A stretch of 64,000 nt of DNA, from assembly GCF_000430765.1 (NCBI RefSeq), contig NZ_KE387242.1, positions 186,001 to 250,000 on the forward strand, in the 5' to 3' direction. Both the position numbers and the translations under genes were made by a program. This document shows positions 16,373 through 25,555 of the stretch, piece by piece (within the stretch, counting starts at the first letter, position 1; each line of letters starts with the position of its first letter). Origin of the DNA: Peribacillus kribbensis DSM 17871 (GTDB lineage Bacteria > Bacillota > Bacilli > Bacillales > DSM-1321). The notes beneath the pieces are model-generated. The model was not told the DNA's origin. It did no database searches and saw only the letters and a list, made by a program, of their open reading frames with translations.

Positions 16373-19300
16373 ATGAAAAGAATAACGAGAAGAATAACTT
16401 GTATCTTGATCGCGCCTATCTTAATGTGGACCCTATTTGCAGAATCGATCTCTGCCGCGGATCAACCGAGTGTGGATGAGTTTTCACGCCCTTATAAAAA
16501 TTATGATCTCTCACAGACTATGGAGTACTATCCATATCCTTTGTTTTCATGGAATCAGGGAACTCTTAAATGGGAGCAAAAACAAAATGTGGATCTTAAG
16601 AGCGGAATGATCTCCTATGCTGCAGAAAATGAGCCGAACGCCAATCATTCCATGGAAAATGAAATGAAGGTGGGAAATGATTCATCAGGCGGCTATGAAA
16701 CCTACATGAAGTTTGGAAAGTCTCTTCACCCTTTGGATGGAGGTCTTTTGGTCTGGGCGCAGCTGAGACTGCATGAACAGGGAAACGATATCGACTGTTA
16801 TTATTGTGATTCATATGGCCAAAATGAGCAATACGCTATCTACAAAGTGCTGGAGCCGTGGTCAGTGGAGAGGCTTACATGGGCAGACAAGCCTGATATT
16901 TCTGAAATACCAGCAGCAGTAAAGACCAAGATGAAGGGAACAGAGAGCGGATGGTTTATCTGGGATGTTTCGGACCTCGTTTCCCAATGGTATAAGAATC
17001 CCTCCAGTGACCATGGGATTGCCATAAGGGCTGCGCATGTGGATGATTCCGGGAGTTTGCGGGTTTTTGATAAATTATCAGCTGCTCTTACAAATATGCC
17101 GGTCCTGCAGGTGAAGTATTCTCCTAAACCGGAAGCCCCAACGGCCATTACATACGGGCACCAGCCGAATTCCAGCCAGGGCACGGTAAAGCTGCAATGG
17201 ACTTCCGTTACAGGGGCTAAAGGCTACCGAATGTATATGTACAATGGTACGGGATATGAAAAGATTTACGAAGGCCAGGAGACATCATGGACATCTCTTG
17301 GCAAAAATATATGGCCGACGAATCAGCAGATAACAAGCGGTGACTATTCCCTTAAAAAGGATGGAACAGGCACAGAGCTATCGGATGAACCCGGTAAGGT
17401 CTACCGTTTGAATGGTGACAGCACGAGTCAGCCAGATTCCTATTACTTCAAGGTTTCCGCCTATAATGACTATGGCGAGACAGACCTGTCTGATGTTCGT
17501 TCCGTAAAAATGCCAAAAACCTCACAGCCGGACATCCCGCGGAATGTCAAAGCATCCAGTGAACTGCTTTCCAATTTTACGCTATCCTGGGATCCTGTTA
17601 CCGGCATTCAGGGCGTCAGGTATATGTATCAATTAAGCAGACCTGGAGGGCAAGTAAAATACGCGGGGGCAACCGACTCGAACCGTATCACGATCCCAGA
17701 GAACGAATTAGCTGCAAGGGAAGAGTATGATTTTTCCGTGAAGAGCGTGTATGATGGCGGATATTCCGATTATTCTGCGCCGTTACGGGTAACGGCCAGG
17801 AAAAAGCTCGATTCTGTTTTAGTCCAATCCTCAATTCCATTCGGCCCTTATAATAATTGGAGTCCCACATTGAAAATTGCCTTGAAGAATATGGGGAACG
17901 AGCCATGGACAAAGGACTCCGGATATACGTTAAAGGCCGGTCCATTTTCTGTGGAGCTGGATGGAAAAGAGGTGATCCGTCCGGGGGACATCAAGGAATT
18001 TGTGTTCCGTCTGCCTGATGATATGCCGCTTGGCACGTCTGAGGTAACATGGCAGATGTATAACCAAAACGATGGATATTTTGGAGACCGTTTATCCAAG
18101 GAGCTTACCTTAATCGATTCTGCTGTCCCATTCATCTCGCTTGCTTCCCCTGCCGATGGACATGTGATCAAGGGGAAAATCAAGCTGCAGGGAACGATTT
18201 CAGATTTTAGGTTAACCCAGTACTCAGTTTCATTCGAAGATGGACACTCTCCTGGCATCTGGAAGATGATAAGCTCTGGAACGCAGACTACATCCGAACT
18301 CGGCGAATGGGATACAACAGGGCTCGCCAATGGAACCTATAAGCTTCGAATCGAAGCCAAAGATGCAGCGGGCAATGAGGCAGTAAAGGATTATACAATC
18401 AGTGTAGGGAATCCGCTGCCTGCTCCAGCCGTAAATGGAATAACCGATCAATCGATCTTGGTATCAGGAAGAGCCGTTCCCAATTCCAGAGTCCTTGTTA
18501 CTCAGAACGGGAATACTCTGGGAAGCGGTTTTGCAAGTAAGGATGGTTCTTTTAGCATTTCCTTTCCAAAGCAGCGCGCTGGCACCCAGATTCTTGTGTA
18601 CTCGGAGGATGAAATCGTCGAAAGCGGGCCAGTCAGCCTGATCGTGAAAGATGTGACTCCGCCAGCTCAGCCGATCGTTCAAACCGTTACCAACATGACT
18701 GCTGCGATTATCGGGAAAACCGAGCCCAAAGCGTCTGTGACGGTTAAAATAGGAAACTCTCTGTATACAAAAGTTGCAGACGGAGCCGGTAATTTCTCGG
18801 TTGGAATACCAATCCAAAATAGTGGAACAGCGATTTCTATTACGGCAAAAGATGCAGCAAAACTTCAAAGTAAAGAAGTAAGAGTCAATGTGGCGAGAGT
18901 GGCGCCCAACATACCTGCGGTGAATGGGATACACAATAAATCAGCCGCAATCACGGGGAAAGCAGAAAAGTATGGGCTGGTATCTGCTGTGTCAGCCGGC
19001 AAAACCTACTCTGGAAAGGCCGATGCGAGCGGCAATTTCAAAATCGGCATTCCGATACAAAACAGCGGCAGTAAAGTTTCGGTCAGTGTAAAGGATGGGG
19101 CAGGGAAAGTGAGCGTGTCCCGTTCCCTCACCGTATCCCGGATCGCACCCAATATGCCGGTTGTGTATGCAGTGAAACCAACGTCCGCTTCTGTCACGGG
19201 TAAGACAGAAGGCAGCGTCCTGGTCTATGTAAAAATTGGTACCCGCACCTACAGTGCCAAGGCAGGCACTAACGGAAGCTTTAAAGTTACGATCCCAAAA

Positions 19301-19384
19301 CAGCGTAAAGGCACTGAAGTTTATGTGACCGCGAAGGATGCGAAGAAAGCGGTGAGCGCGGCTAGGGTGGTCAAAGTTTATTAA
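16373..19384 (+). CDS. Large secreted multidomain protein (DNRLRE, FN3 and Ig-like repeats)
   Basis: A 1003-residue exported protein. Signal peptide: residues 1-29. Residues about 90-245 look like a DNRLRE/TGF-propeptide-like domain (ETYMKFGKSL, LRLHEQGN, WSVERLTWADKPDI, SDLVSQWYKNPSSDHGIAIR). Two fibronectin type III domains follow (about 247-375 and 380-475). Next come an NPCBM-associated-like beta domain (480-580) and an Ig-like domain (585-675). Four repeats of about 80 residues run to the C-terminus, each with VTGK(T/A)E and GSFKV(T/G)IP motifs and related to bacterial Ig (Big_6-type) modules. No enzyme domain, LPXTG or SLH anchor is visible, so it is probably an adhesive or matrix protein. 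Confidence 0.75.
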   Translation: MKRITRRITCILIAPILMWTLFAESISAADQPSVDEFSRPYKNYDLSQTMEYYPYPLFSWNQGTLKWEQKQNVDLKSGMISYAAENEPNANHSMENEMKVGNDSSGGYETYMKFGKSLHPLDGGLLVWAQLRLHEQGNDIDCYYCDSYGQNEQYAIYKVLEPWSVERLTWADKPDISEIPAAVKTKMKGTESGWFIWDVSDLVSQWYKNPSSDHGIAIRAAHVDDSGSLRVFDKLSAALTNMPVLQVKYSPKPEAPTAITYGHQPNSSQGTVKLQWTSVTGAKGYRMYMYNGTGYEKIYEGQETSWTSLGKNIWPTNQQITSGDYSLKKDGTGTELSDEPGKVYRLNGDSTSQPDSYYFKVSAYNDYGETDLSDVRSVKMPKTSQPDIPRNVKASSELLSNFTLSWDPVTGIQGVRYMYQLSRPGGQVKYAGATDSNRITIPENELAAREEYDFSVKSVYDGGYSDYSAPLRVTARKKLDSVLVQSSIPFGPYNNWSPTLKIALKNMGNEPWTKDSGYTLKAGPFSVELDGKEVIRPGDIKEFVFRLPDDMPLGTSEVTWQMYNQNDGYFGDRLSKELTLIDSAVPFISLASPADGHVIKGKIKLQGTISDFRLTQYSVSFEDGHSPGIWKMISSGTQTTSELGEWDTTGLANGTYKLRIEAKDAAGNEAVKDYTISVGNPLPAPAVNGITDQSILVSGRAVPNSRVLVTQNGNTLGSGFASKDGSFSISFPKQRAGTQILVYSEDEIVESGPVSLIVKDVTPPAQPIVQTVTNMTAAIIGKTEPKASVTVKIGNSLYTKVADGAGNFSVGIPIQNSGTAISITAKDAAKLQSKEVRVNVARVAPNIPAVNGIHNKSAAITGKAEKYGLVSAVSAGKTYSGKADASGNFKIGIPIQNSGSKVSVSVKDGAGKVSVSRSLTVSRIAPNMPVVYAVKPTSASVTGKTEGSVLVYVKIGTRTYSAKAGTNGSFKVTIPKQRKGTEVYVTAKDAKKAVSAARVVKVY

Positions 19385-19404
19385 TCTGTTTGAATCCATA
19401 ATGT

Positions 19405-19437
19405 AAAAGGCATTCCAGCTATTTGGAATGCCTTTTT
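19405..19437 (+). terminator. Terminator of the large secreted protein gene
   Basis: AAAAGGCATTCC / GGAATGCCTTTTT arms around a 9-base loop form a near-perfect hairpin with a T tail. Confidence 0.85.
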
Positions 19438-19520
19438 GGTGTGCGTGTAATTTGAAGGCTCTTTTCTAAAAGATTGTTGTTTTTTTAAAGAGTCTGAAAG
19501 CCAATCCCATTATTAAACAG

Positions 19521-19616
19521 GTTGATTGGAGCGTAAGGTGCGGGACCCCGCAGGCGCAGCTGAGGATGCTCACCGCCCGCCCCGCGGAAAGCGAGCATCC
19601 TGGAGCGGAAATCAGC
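19521..19616 (+). repeat. GC-rich Bacillaceae dispersed repeat, internally deleted copy
   Basis: The sequence from GTTGATTGGAGCG to GGAGCGGAAATCAGC has terminal arms that pair with each other. The inner part CACCGCCCGCCCCGCGGAAA and the GCGAGCATCCTGGAGCGG end are what I recall from a repeat scattered through many Bacillus-type genomes. The part that normally reads like CTCCTGCGGGAGCAGCGGGA is missing. GC content is far above the surroundings. Confidence 0.65.
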
Positions 19617-19711
19617 TTTTTGTTCCAAAGCAACAAAGGCTGCGAAAACAGCCTATTTTAAAGTGAATAATTGTTAAATAAATGATGCATACACAAGTGT
19701 AATAGAATGAA

Positions 19712-20122
19712 ATGAAGTATTCAATGATTCTCCTATTCGCTTTATGTCTGCTAACTGGATGCAGCTTATCCCAAAAGGCGGAGTATGAGCCAGGCAAAAA
19801 TGATGTGGTTTTTGAATTGGATCAAACAGTGAATAAGAATAAACTAAGAGATTTTTATTCCAATGTTGTGCTTTCTAAGAAAGATAAAGTGACCCTTGTC
19901 AATTTTACAAAAGAGGGTGACTCTGTGATCCGCCAGCTTCAGTATGATGGAGACTATTTTATACAAGTCACTGAAGAAAACACGCACAGTAAACATGGAA
20001 AACAAAAGAGTAAGAAATACAGCTGTTCGAGTTTATCTAAAACAGCCGGCGATCGAGAAAATTATTATTTTTTATCTTGTGATGAACATGATTCACCGGT
20101 GATGTTAGGGATCATTAAATAA
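19712..20122 (+). CDS. DUF4362-like lipoprotein
   Basis: A 136-residue lipoprotein: the signal MKYSMILLFALCLLTGC has the lipobox LTGC with Cys17. The mature part has KLRDFYSNVVLSKKDKVTLV, then FTKEGDSVIRQLQYDGDYF and a C-terminal YSCSSLSKT...YYFLSC segment, as in DUF4362 lipoproteins of Bacillus. Function is unknown. The ribosome binding site is weak. It is a single-gene unit with its own terminator. Confidence 0.75.
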   Translation: MKYSMILLFALCLLTGCSLSQKAEYEPGKNDVVFELDQTVNKNKLRDFYSNVVLSKKDKVTLVNFTKEGDSVIRQLQYDGDYFIQVTEENTHSKHGKQKSKKYSCSSLSKTAGDRENYYFLSCDEHDSPVMLGIIK

Positions 20123-20140
20123 ATTGATTCCGAAATACAA

Positions 20141-20190
20141 ATTCCCCGGCCTGGAAACTCGCATCATCTGATTCAGAGCCGGGGTTTTCA
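20141..20190 (+). terminator. Terminator of the DUF4362 gene
   Basis: CCCCGGC and GCCGGGG arms with partial inner pairing are followed by TTTT. Confidence 0.7.
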
Positions 20191-20257
20191 AAAAAATGCT
20201 TTTAGATGTTGTAATTAATGTTAAAATAAGGAAAAACACAGTTGGGGGGGTTATGAT

Positions 20258-20629
20258 ATGCCGGAGGAACAATCATTTGATTTTATGTTTCAGATATTGC
20301 CCATTCTTATTGGTATTTTTTTTGTATTTGTAATTGGCGCGATACTCTTCACAATCATAAAAGGGATTTCCCAATGGAATAAAAACAATAATAGTCCGGA
20401 AACCGTGGCAAAAGCCAGAATTGTGGCAAAACGATCAGAAGTACACGGGGGTGGTGAAACAAGTGCGTACACTCATTATTTTGTTACATTCGAGATGGAG
20501 AATGGTGATCGAATGGAATTCCAGGTGAAAGATCTTGAATATGGGATGCTCGCTGAAGGGGATCAGGGAGAGCTGAAATTCCGGGGAACAAGGTATCTGG
20601 GTTATAAAAGGACTGCAAACGTCAGTTAG
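20258..20629 (+). CDS. DUF2500 domain membrane protein
   Basis: A 123-residue protein with one N-terminal membrane helix (ILPILIGIFFVFVIGAILFTII) and a C-terminal beta domain (VAKARIVAKRSEVHGG, TSAYTHYFVTFEMENGDRMEF, GDQGELKFRGTRYLGY). This matches the DUF2500 pattern, including the sequence TxYYVTFE-like strand. Function is unknown. A run of eight G residues serves as the binding site before the ATG. Confidence 0.8.
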   Translation: MPEEQSFDFMFQILPILIGIFFVFVIGAILFTIIKGISQWNKNNNSPETVAKARIVAKRSEVHGGGETSAYTHYFVTFEMENGDRMEFQVKDLEYGMLAEGDQGELKFRGTRYLGYKRTANVS

Positions 20630-20643
20630 TATTTTAGGGGGGA

Positions 20644-20935
20644 ATGAAAAGACTGCACTCAACATTTTATAAAATGGGCAAACAGAAAGAATACGTTTTC
20701 CTCGTTAAGCGATTTATTATCCTTCCATTTAGTTTTCCTTCCATTCTACTTATACGGTTTAAAATGGGTGAACATTTCCGATTCTCATCATAATGGTGAT
20801 TTTAAATGCGCTGTTACGGAATCTTTTTCATTTTGCATTAAAAGATAAAAAATATAAAAGTAAGCAGGGGATATTTTATTTTTTCAACGGCTATCGTGGG
20901 AGGTATTGCTGCCCTTCTTCGTTGATACCTTGTTC
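20644..20935 (+). pseudogene. Probable decayed small membrane protein gene
   Basis: After GGGGGGA an ATG frame of 49 codons (MKRLHSTFYKMGKQKEYVFL...) ends at 20793. Hydrophobic, membrane-like coding potential continues after the stop (ILNALLRNLFHFALKDKKYK) and again in another frame (STAIVGGIAALLR) to a stop near 20920. The pattern suggests a gene broken by a stop and a frameshift. The 49-residue peptide alone might still be made. Confidence 0.35.
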
Positions 20936-20996
20936 TAATACGCTTTCCGGAGAAAGATAGGGAGGTCTTCTTATTATTATTTTCAAAAAATTCATT

Positions 20997-21263
20997 TTGC
21001 TTTTTCCTTTGCTGCTGCTGGTTTTAAATACTATTTTCTTTGCATGTTTGTTGGAGGAGCTGATCGATGCTTCCGAACCCAATTATGGGGGCGCATGGGG
21101 CTTGTCCACGCCTGTATTTGGATTCATTTCCTTCTTATATATTAGAAAATTCCTGAACGGCAGATCCAAATCGCTGCTTTTTCTTTTACAGATACTAAAT
21201 GGTTTTTTTATCCTTCTTCCTATTGCCCTGTTTATTTATGGAATAAAGATCATGATTGGCTGA
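20997..21263 (+). CDS. Small membrane protein, hypothetical, unusual start
   Basis: At least 88 residues with three hydrophobic segments (LFPLLLLVLNTIFFACLL, VFGFISFLYI, LQILNGFFILLPIALFIYGI). The first conventional start is TTG at 20997, but the only good binding site, GGGAGG at 20960-20965, is followed at the right distance by ATT codons (20973 onward) in the same frame. Translation may therefore begin at an AUU codon, adding 8 residues, or the original start has mutated. The family is not recognised. Confidence 0.5.
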   Translation: MLFPLLLLVLNTIFFACLLEELIDASEPNYGGAWGLSTPVFGFISFLYIRKFLNGRSKSLLFLLQILNGFFILLPIALFIYGIKIMIG

Positions 21264-21291
21264 TTGAGAAAGTAAAAGGAGGAACTGCAGA

Positions 21292-22071
21292 ATGGCAGGT
21301 CATGAAAACGAAGAACGGCTCACAGGAGGGAATGTCTCTATAGTTACCCGCTTGGGAAATACTGTTCGGCGGGAGATTAAAGCTGGCAGTTCAAGAATTC
21401 ATAAACTATTAAAGCACCTTGAGGACAAAGGGTTCAGCTATTCCCCAAAGTTCCTGGGGATTGATGAAAAGGGTCGGGAAATCTTGTCTTTTATTGAAGG
21501 AGAAGCCGGAAACTATCCTTTAAAAGAATATATGTGGTCAAATGATGTATTAAAAGAAATCGCAGGGATGCTTCGCCGCTATCATGATTCAGTAAGCGAT
21601 TTGTCTTGGGAAGCCGGCTGGAAGCCGTTAGATCATACTCCCCATCCATTTGAGGTGCTATGTCATAACGATTTTGCCATCTACAATATTATCTTTAAAA
21701 ATGAGAGGCCAGTCGGCATCATTGACTTTGATGTCGCTGCTCCTGGTCCAAGGCTGTGGGACATCGCCTACACCCTTTATACCTGTGTTCCTTTGAGCAG
21801 GTATTCCCTATCTCATTCGGGCTGCGATTCTTCAGAGCTTGCCGGCAGAAGGAAAGAAAGAGTTCGATTATTTTTCGAAGCTTATGGCGGGGGAATGCAG
21901 GAAAATTGGCTGGAGATGGTGCTGAACAGATTGGAAGGACTATGCAAAACCATGACTAGAAAAGCAAATGAAGGCGACCCTGCTTTTCAAAAGATGATTG
22001 AGGAAGGACATCTTGAGCATTATCAAAAAGATATTGACTTCATAAGGGAACACGGAATAGAGTGGGTTTGA
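21292..22071 (+). CDS. Aminoglycoside phosphotransferase-family kinase
   Basis: A 259-residue protein with the APH/choline kinase fold. The catalytic loop is LCHNDFAIYNIIF (HxD...N) and the metal-binding motif is GIIDFDVAAPG, followed by LWDIAYTLY. Members phosphorylate aminoglycosides, choline, homoserine or thioribose-type substrates. This one has no clear substrate signature, so resistance should not be assumed. AAAGGAGG precedes the ATG. It may be co-transcribed with the small membrane gene 28 bases upstream. Confidence 0.82.
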   Translation: MAGHENEERLTGGNVSIVTRLGNTVRREIKAGSSRIHKLLKHLEDKGFSYSPKFLGIDEKGREILSFIEGEAGNYPLKEYMWSNDVLKEIAGMLRRYHDSVSDLSWEAGWKPLDHTPHPFEVLCHNDFAIYNIIFKNERPVGIIDFDVAAPGPRLWDIAYTLYTCVPLSRYSLSHSGCDSSELAGRRKERVRLFFEAYGGGMQENWLEMVLNRLEGLCKTMTRKANEGDPAFQKMIEEGHLEHYQKDIDFIREHGIEWV

Positions 22072-22227
22072 GCGGATTCTTAAAAAGGATAAACAGCGTC
22101 TAAAAGTGATAAAACTGTTTGACATCAATCTCTTTGAAAGGTTCTTTTACTTTTCGGTGATAAAGGTTTTATTTCATAGTATCTAGTCGGACCATATCTA
22201 ATGATATAGAAGCCTTGCATATAAATA

Positions 22228-22262
22228 GAGTAATCAGTTTTTACTGGCTGCTCTTTTTTTAT
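22228..22262 (+). terminator. Terminator downstream of the phosphotransferase
   Basis: An 11-bp stem GAGTAATCAGT / ACTGGCTGCTC (one mismatch, two G-T pairs) is followed by TTTTTTT. It lies about 155 bases after the stop codon. Confidence 0.65.
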
Positions 22263-22368
22263 AAATCTAAATAAAAACACACCGATTGGCAGCTGTGTTA
22301 TCATAAGGGAAATGTTAACTATTTTAAGTTAATGGTTAACAAATAATTGATTTAAGCGGGGGATCATT

Positions 22369-22785
22369 GTGTACAAATTACGGGGGCATCATCTGCTTTG
22401 TCTTTTGGGCTATCGGGGAATGGGCTATTCCAAGGAATATGTGGAAAATATGACCCTGGTGCACCAGACCTTGCGAGAAAACCCGGAGAAGTGGGTTTTA
22501 CTTGTAAAGGGTCCCGATCATTTGTGTGAAAAGTTCCCACACACGGGGGAATATCATTGCCAAAACGATATCATTTACAAAAGGGATGCAGTGATCCTGC
22601 GGAAATTAGGGTTAAGAATCGGACAAATGCTGAGATGGAAGGACATTGAATTTCACATCCAAAGAGATATGGTGCCCGCAGACATACAGAGTGTTTGTGA
22701 TTCCTGCTCCTGGAGATCCTATGGAGTTTGTGAGGAAGGGGTCCAGGAGATGCTCGAGGGGAAGGGATTAAGGGAGGTGCAATGA
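22369..22785 (+). CDS. DUF1284 domain-containing protein
   Basis: A 138-residue protein opening with YKLRGHHLLCLLGYRGMGYS, the DUF1284 signature. It has several conserved cysteines (HLLC, DHLCEKF, EYHCQND, CDSCSW, GVCEEG), which suggests metal or iron-sulfur binding. The biochemical role of the family is not established. The start is GTG with GCGGGGGATC just upstream. No operon partner is evident. Confidence 0.8.
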   Translation: MYKLRGHHLLCLLGYRGMGYSKEYVENMTLVHQTLRENPEKWVLLVKGPDHLCEKFPHTGEYHCQNDIIYKRDAVILRKLGLRIGQMLRWKDIEFHIQRDMVPADIQSVCDSCSWRSYGVCEEGVQEMLEGKGLREVQ

Positions 22786-22865
22786 GTTCTTTTACTGAAA
22801 GGACCGGGCTGCCTGGCAGCCCTCTCAAAACCTAAACATGTGCCTGGACAATGAAATTGGATCCA

Positions 22866-23005
22866 GAGAAGGTATCTCAAGACCAAAACTCGGACTTAAG
22901 AGAGGAAACGGGTTCTGAGAAGGTATCTCAAGACCAAAACTCGGACTTAAGAGAGGAAACGGGTTCTGAGAAGGGGTCTCAAGACCAAAACCGGAGTTTG
23001 AAGCA
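22866..23005 (+). repeat. 51-bp tandem repeat, two perfect units plus a partial third
   Basis: Units begin GAGAAGGTATCTCAAGACC at 22866 and 22917 and are identical over 51 bases. A third, diverged unit starts at 22968. The unit length is divisible by three and one frame (22851-23027) stays open as a 17-residue repeat (EKVSQDQNSDLREETGS), but it has no ribosome binding site. Related units lie at 53799-53925. I treat it as a non-coding minisatellite-like repeat. Confidence 0.75.
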
Positions 23006-23031
23006 AGAAGTTTGGTCTACAGACTAGATGG

Positions 23032-23724
23032 TTATTTTAAATGAGATTCTGAATACAGAGAGAGGCATAAGTTTCCTTTTGAATTGATTACGCCATAGAA
23101 AATGTCACTGATACACAGGTCTTTGCTAGAAATTTCGTCAAGCAGCCATTGCTCCCCATATTCCTTCGTCAGGTTATCATGCAGAATTCTTCCTTCCATC
23201 AGCACTTCACAGGGAAGCTGCATTCGGGCATCATTGGCATCCCCCAGGCGGTTCCTTACCGTATCAGGTTCTTCCTTTTTCTTGAGCACAGATAAAGAGC
23301 CATCAATTTCTAGAACAGCAACTTCTACTTCATGAACATTGAATACATCCTTTCCCCTTAGACCCGCCATTAATGAATCCATGGTATAGCTTATTTTCTC
23401 GAGAACTTCTTCGTCAATGACTCCATTTTTTATCAAAATATAAGGCTTCCCAGCTATCCATTGTCTGATATTCGTATATTTAGCTGCTAATTTGTTGAGG
23501 ACAAAGACAATCGTTCCCATAAGTACAAAAGAAATGATAAAGTAGATGATTTTGACCCGTATATTAAAGGCTAAATTTCCAGCAATGGTTCCCATGGTAA
23601 TTGAAGCGATATAAAAATGATTGGCCTTTTGAGAGATGACCTGTTTGCCTAAGTAACGGATATAGATCCATAAGAGGATAAATGCAGTGAGGGTTCGGAT
23701 GATGATTTCTAAATAACCGGGCAT
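23032..23724 (-). CDS. DUF421 domain membrane protein (YetF-like)
   Basis: A 230-residue protein. An N-terminal membrane domain of about three helices (residues 5-80, with RYLGKQVISQKANHFYIASI) is followed by the cytoplasmic DUF421 domain (GKPYILIKNGVIDEEVLEKISYTMDSLMAGLRGK). YetF, YrbG and YkjA of B. subtilis have this layout. YetF has been linked to spore or stress physiology, but the family role is unclear. AAGGAGAAG precedes the ATG. It is monocistronic. Confidence 0.85.
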   Translation of the reverse strand: MPGYLEIIIRTLTAFILLWIYIRYLGKQVISQKANHFYIASITMGTIAGNLAFNIRVKIIYFIISFVLMGTIVFVLNKLAAKYTNIRQWIAGKPYILIKNGVIDEEVLEKISYTMDSLMAGLRGKDVFNVHEVEVAVLEIDGSLSVLKKKEEPDTVRNRLGDANDARMQLPCEVLMEGRILHDNLTKEYGEQWLLDEISSKDLCISDIFYGVINSKGNLCLSLYSESHLK

Positions 23725-23912
23725 TTTGCTTCTCCTTATATTGCTAACTTTTCTTTAGATATATTGTTTTTCCTTTCCTATGTTTTATGCTGATTGATTT
23801 GGAGAATTTATATCACTATAATTTTAATCTCAAGGCAAAAACAATGGTACAATCAGGAAAAACAAACAATCATAAAAAGGGTTAGAATGGTTGGTAGAAG
23901 GAGTGGTCCCGG

Positions 23913-24506
23913 ATGACAAACAACAAATTAAATCCCAAAGTGGATGCATTTATGGATAAAGCGAAAAAGTGGAAAGATGAGTATGAAATGCTGAGAGGGA
24001 TTATTATTGACACCGGTCTGACAGAGGATTTTAAGTGGATGCATCCCTGTTACACTTTAGAGAAGAAAAATATTGTCTTAATTCATGGATTTAAAGAGTA
24101 CTGCGCCCTCTTATTCCATAAAGGATCCCTGATGAAGGATCCCGAGGGAATTCTCATTCAGCAAACAGAAAATGTACAGGCCGCGCGCCAGATTCGGTTC
24201 AGGAATGCCCGGCAGATCGCTGAGATGGAAGACACCCTGAAAGCTTATATACAGGAGGCCATTGAAGTGGAAAAAGCCGGTTTGAAGGTAGAATTTAAAA
24301 AGCATACAGAATACAGCATTCCAGAGGAATTAGAAAGCAAATTCGCTGAAATGCCTGATTTGAAAACGGCATTTGAAGCACTGACGCCCGGCCGGCAAAA
24401 AGCATATTTGTATTACTTTTCGCAGCCAAAACAATCCAAAACCCGAGTGTCAAGAGTTGAAAAATATGTTGAACAGATTCTCGATGGAAAAGGATTGAAT
24501 GATTAA
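23913..24506 (+). CDS. ydeI: YdeI family protein
   Basis: A 197-residue protein with an N-terminal DUF1801-type fold (KVDAFMDKAKKWKDEYEMLRGII, then WKWMHPCYT, VLIHGFKEYCALLFHKGSL). The C-terminal YdeI/OmpD-associated motif (LKTAFEALTPGRQKAYLYYFSQPKQSKTRVSRVEKY) follows. Length equals that of B. subtilis YdeI. The function is not established. GGAGTGGTCCCGG lies upstream of the ATG and a terminator follows. Confidence 0.85.
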   Translation: MTNNKLNPKVDAFMDKAKKWKDEYEMLRGIIIDTGLTEDFKWMHPCYTLEKKNIVLIHGFKEYCALLFHKGSLMKDPEGILIQQTENVQAARQIRFRNARQIAEMEDTLKAYIQEAIEVEKAGLKVEFKKHTEYSIPEELESKFAEMPDLKTAFEALTPGRQKAYLYYFSQPKQSKTRVSRVEKYVEQILDGKGLND

Positions 24507-24515
24507 TCGTACACA

Positions 24516-24545
24516 CAAAGGACCAAATCGGGTCCTTTTTATTTT
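24516..24545 (+). terminator. Terminator of ydeI
   Basis: The hairpin AAAGGACC / GGTCCTTT with a short loop is followed by a T-rich tail. Confidence 0.8.
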
Positions 24546-24654
24546 GATGATTTTCACTTATCCAACATAAACTGTGTCAGAGAATAAATATCCGCATCAC
24601 ACCGCAAGGAATTTTTCTCATGATCATATGTATAGGGGGTTAAGGGGGAATAAG

Positions 24655-25419
24655 ATGGAATCCATCTGGCTCGAGTACGCCTGGACTTTGCTCATCCTCA
24701 TTGGATTAGAGGGACTGCTGTCGGCTGACAATGCCCTTGTACTGGCCGTTATTGCAAAACATTTACCTGAACATGAGAAAAAGAAATCAATCAATTATGG
24801 AATTATCATGGCGTTCGTATTCAGGTTCGGGGCTTTGTTTGCTATTTCCTTTATCGCGAATGTCTGGCAGATCCAGGCAGCAGGGGCAGCGTATCTTCTC
24901 TATTTAGGCTTAAAGCATGTCATTCAAGCCAGATTCGGAAAAGATACAGATCATAAGGAAGACAAAAAGGCCGGGGCTGGAAAGGGCTTCTGGCCGACCG
25001 TGGGCAAAATAGCTTTGGCGGATCTGGCTTTCGCCATCGATTCAATTCTGGCGGCGGTGGCCCTGGCCCTTGGCCTTCCAGATTCACCGCTTAAGCATTT
25101 TGGCGGCATGGATGGAGGGCAGTTTATTGTGGTCCTCCTTGGAGGAATTGCCGGACTTGTTTTGATTAAGTTTGCTGCAGCCTGGTTTGTCCGGCTCCTG
25201 GGAAAGCGGCCGGCCCTGGAAACCACGGCCTATGCCATAGTTGCGTGGGTCGGTGTGAAGCTTGCCGTCATCACTCTTGCCCATGAAGAAATCGGAGTTC
25301 TGGAGCATGAATTTCCACATAGTACCTTATGGACCCTGATTTTTTATGGAGTCTTGGCGGGGATTGCTTTAATAGGGTGGTTTTCGCCGGGGAGGAAGTA
25401 CATCACCAAAGATGAATAG
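24655..25419 (+). CDS. TerC family membrane protein (YkoY/YceF-like)
   Basis: A 254-residue protein with about seven membrane helices. It carries the TerC hallmarks GLEGLLSADNALVLAVI and DLAFAIDSILAAVALA, whose acidic residues lie in the membrane. TerC proteins such as B. subtilis YkoY and YceF export manganese, including to secreted enzymes. No yybP-ykoY manganese riboswitch is visible upstream, unlike ykoY. The start at 24655 is behind AAGGGGGAA; the 27-codon extension has no site. Confidence 0.85.
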   Translation: MESIWLEYAWTLLILIGLEGLLSADNALVLAVIAKHLPEHEKKKSINYGIIMAFVFRFGALFAISFIANVWQIQAAGAAYLLYLGLKHVIQARFGKDTDHKEDKKAGAGKGFWPTVGKIALADLAFAIDSILAAVALALGLPDSPLKHFGGMDGGQFIVVLLGGIAGLVLIKFAAAWFVRLLGKRPALETTAYAIVAWVGVKLAVITLAHEEIGVLEHEFPHSTLWTLIFYGVLAGIALIGWFSPGRKYITKDE

Positions 25420-25555
25420 GGCTGCTTCGGCGGTCTTTTTTTATATCCAACTGTGTATATCGCAAGAGTTTGTACAGATTAGAACTAGTCCAATCCTCAG
25501 CATGCTTTCTGCATATCCTGATGATGTACCAGCAGATTATAAAGAAGGTGATCAT

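Noticed and set aside
22851-23027. 58-codon repeat frame as a protein gene
   Set aside because: No ribosome binding site; the related repeat at 53.8 kb does not keep the same peptide.
24500-24655. Manganese (yybP-ykoY) riboswitch upstream of the TerC gene
   Set aside because: The conserved riboswitch core sequences are not seen in this short gap.
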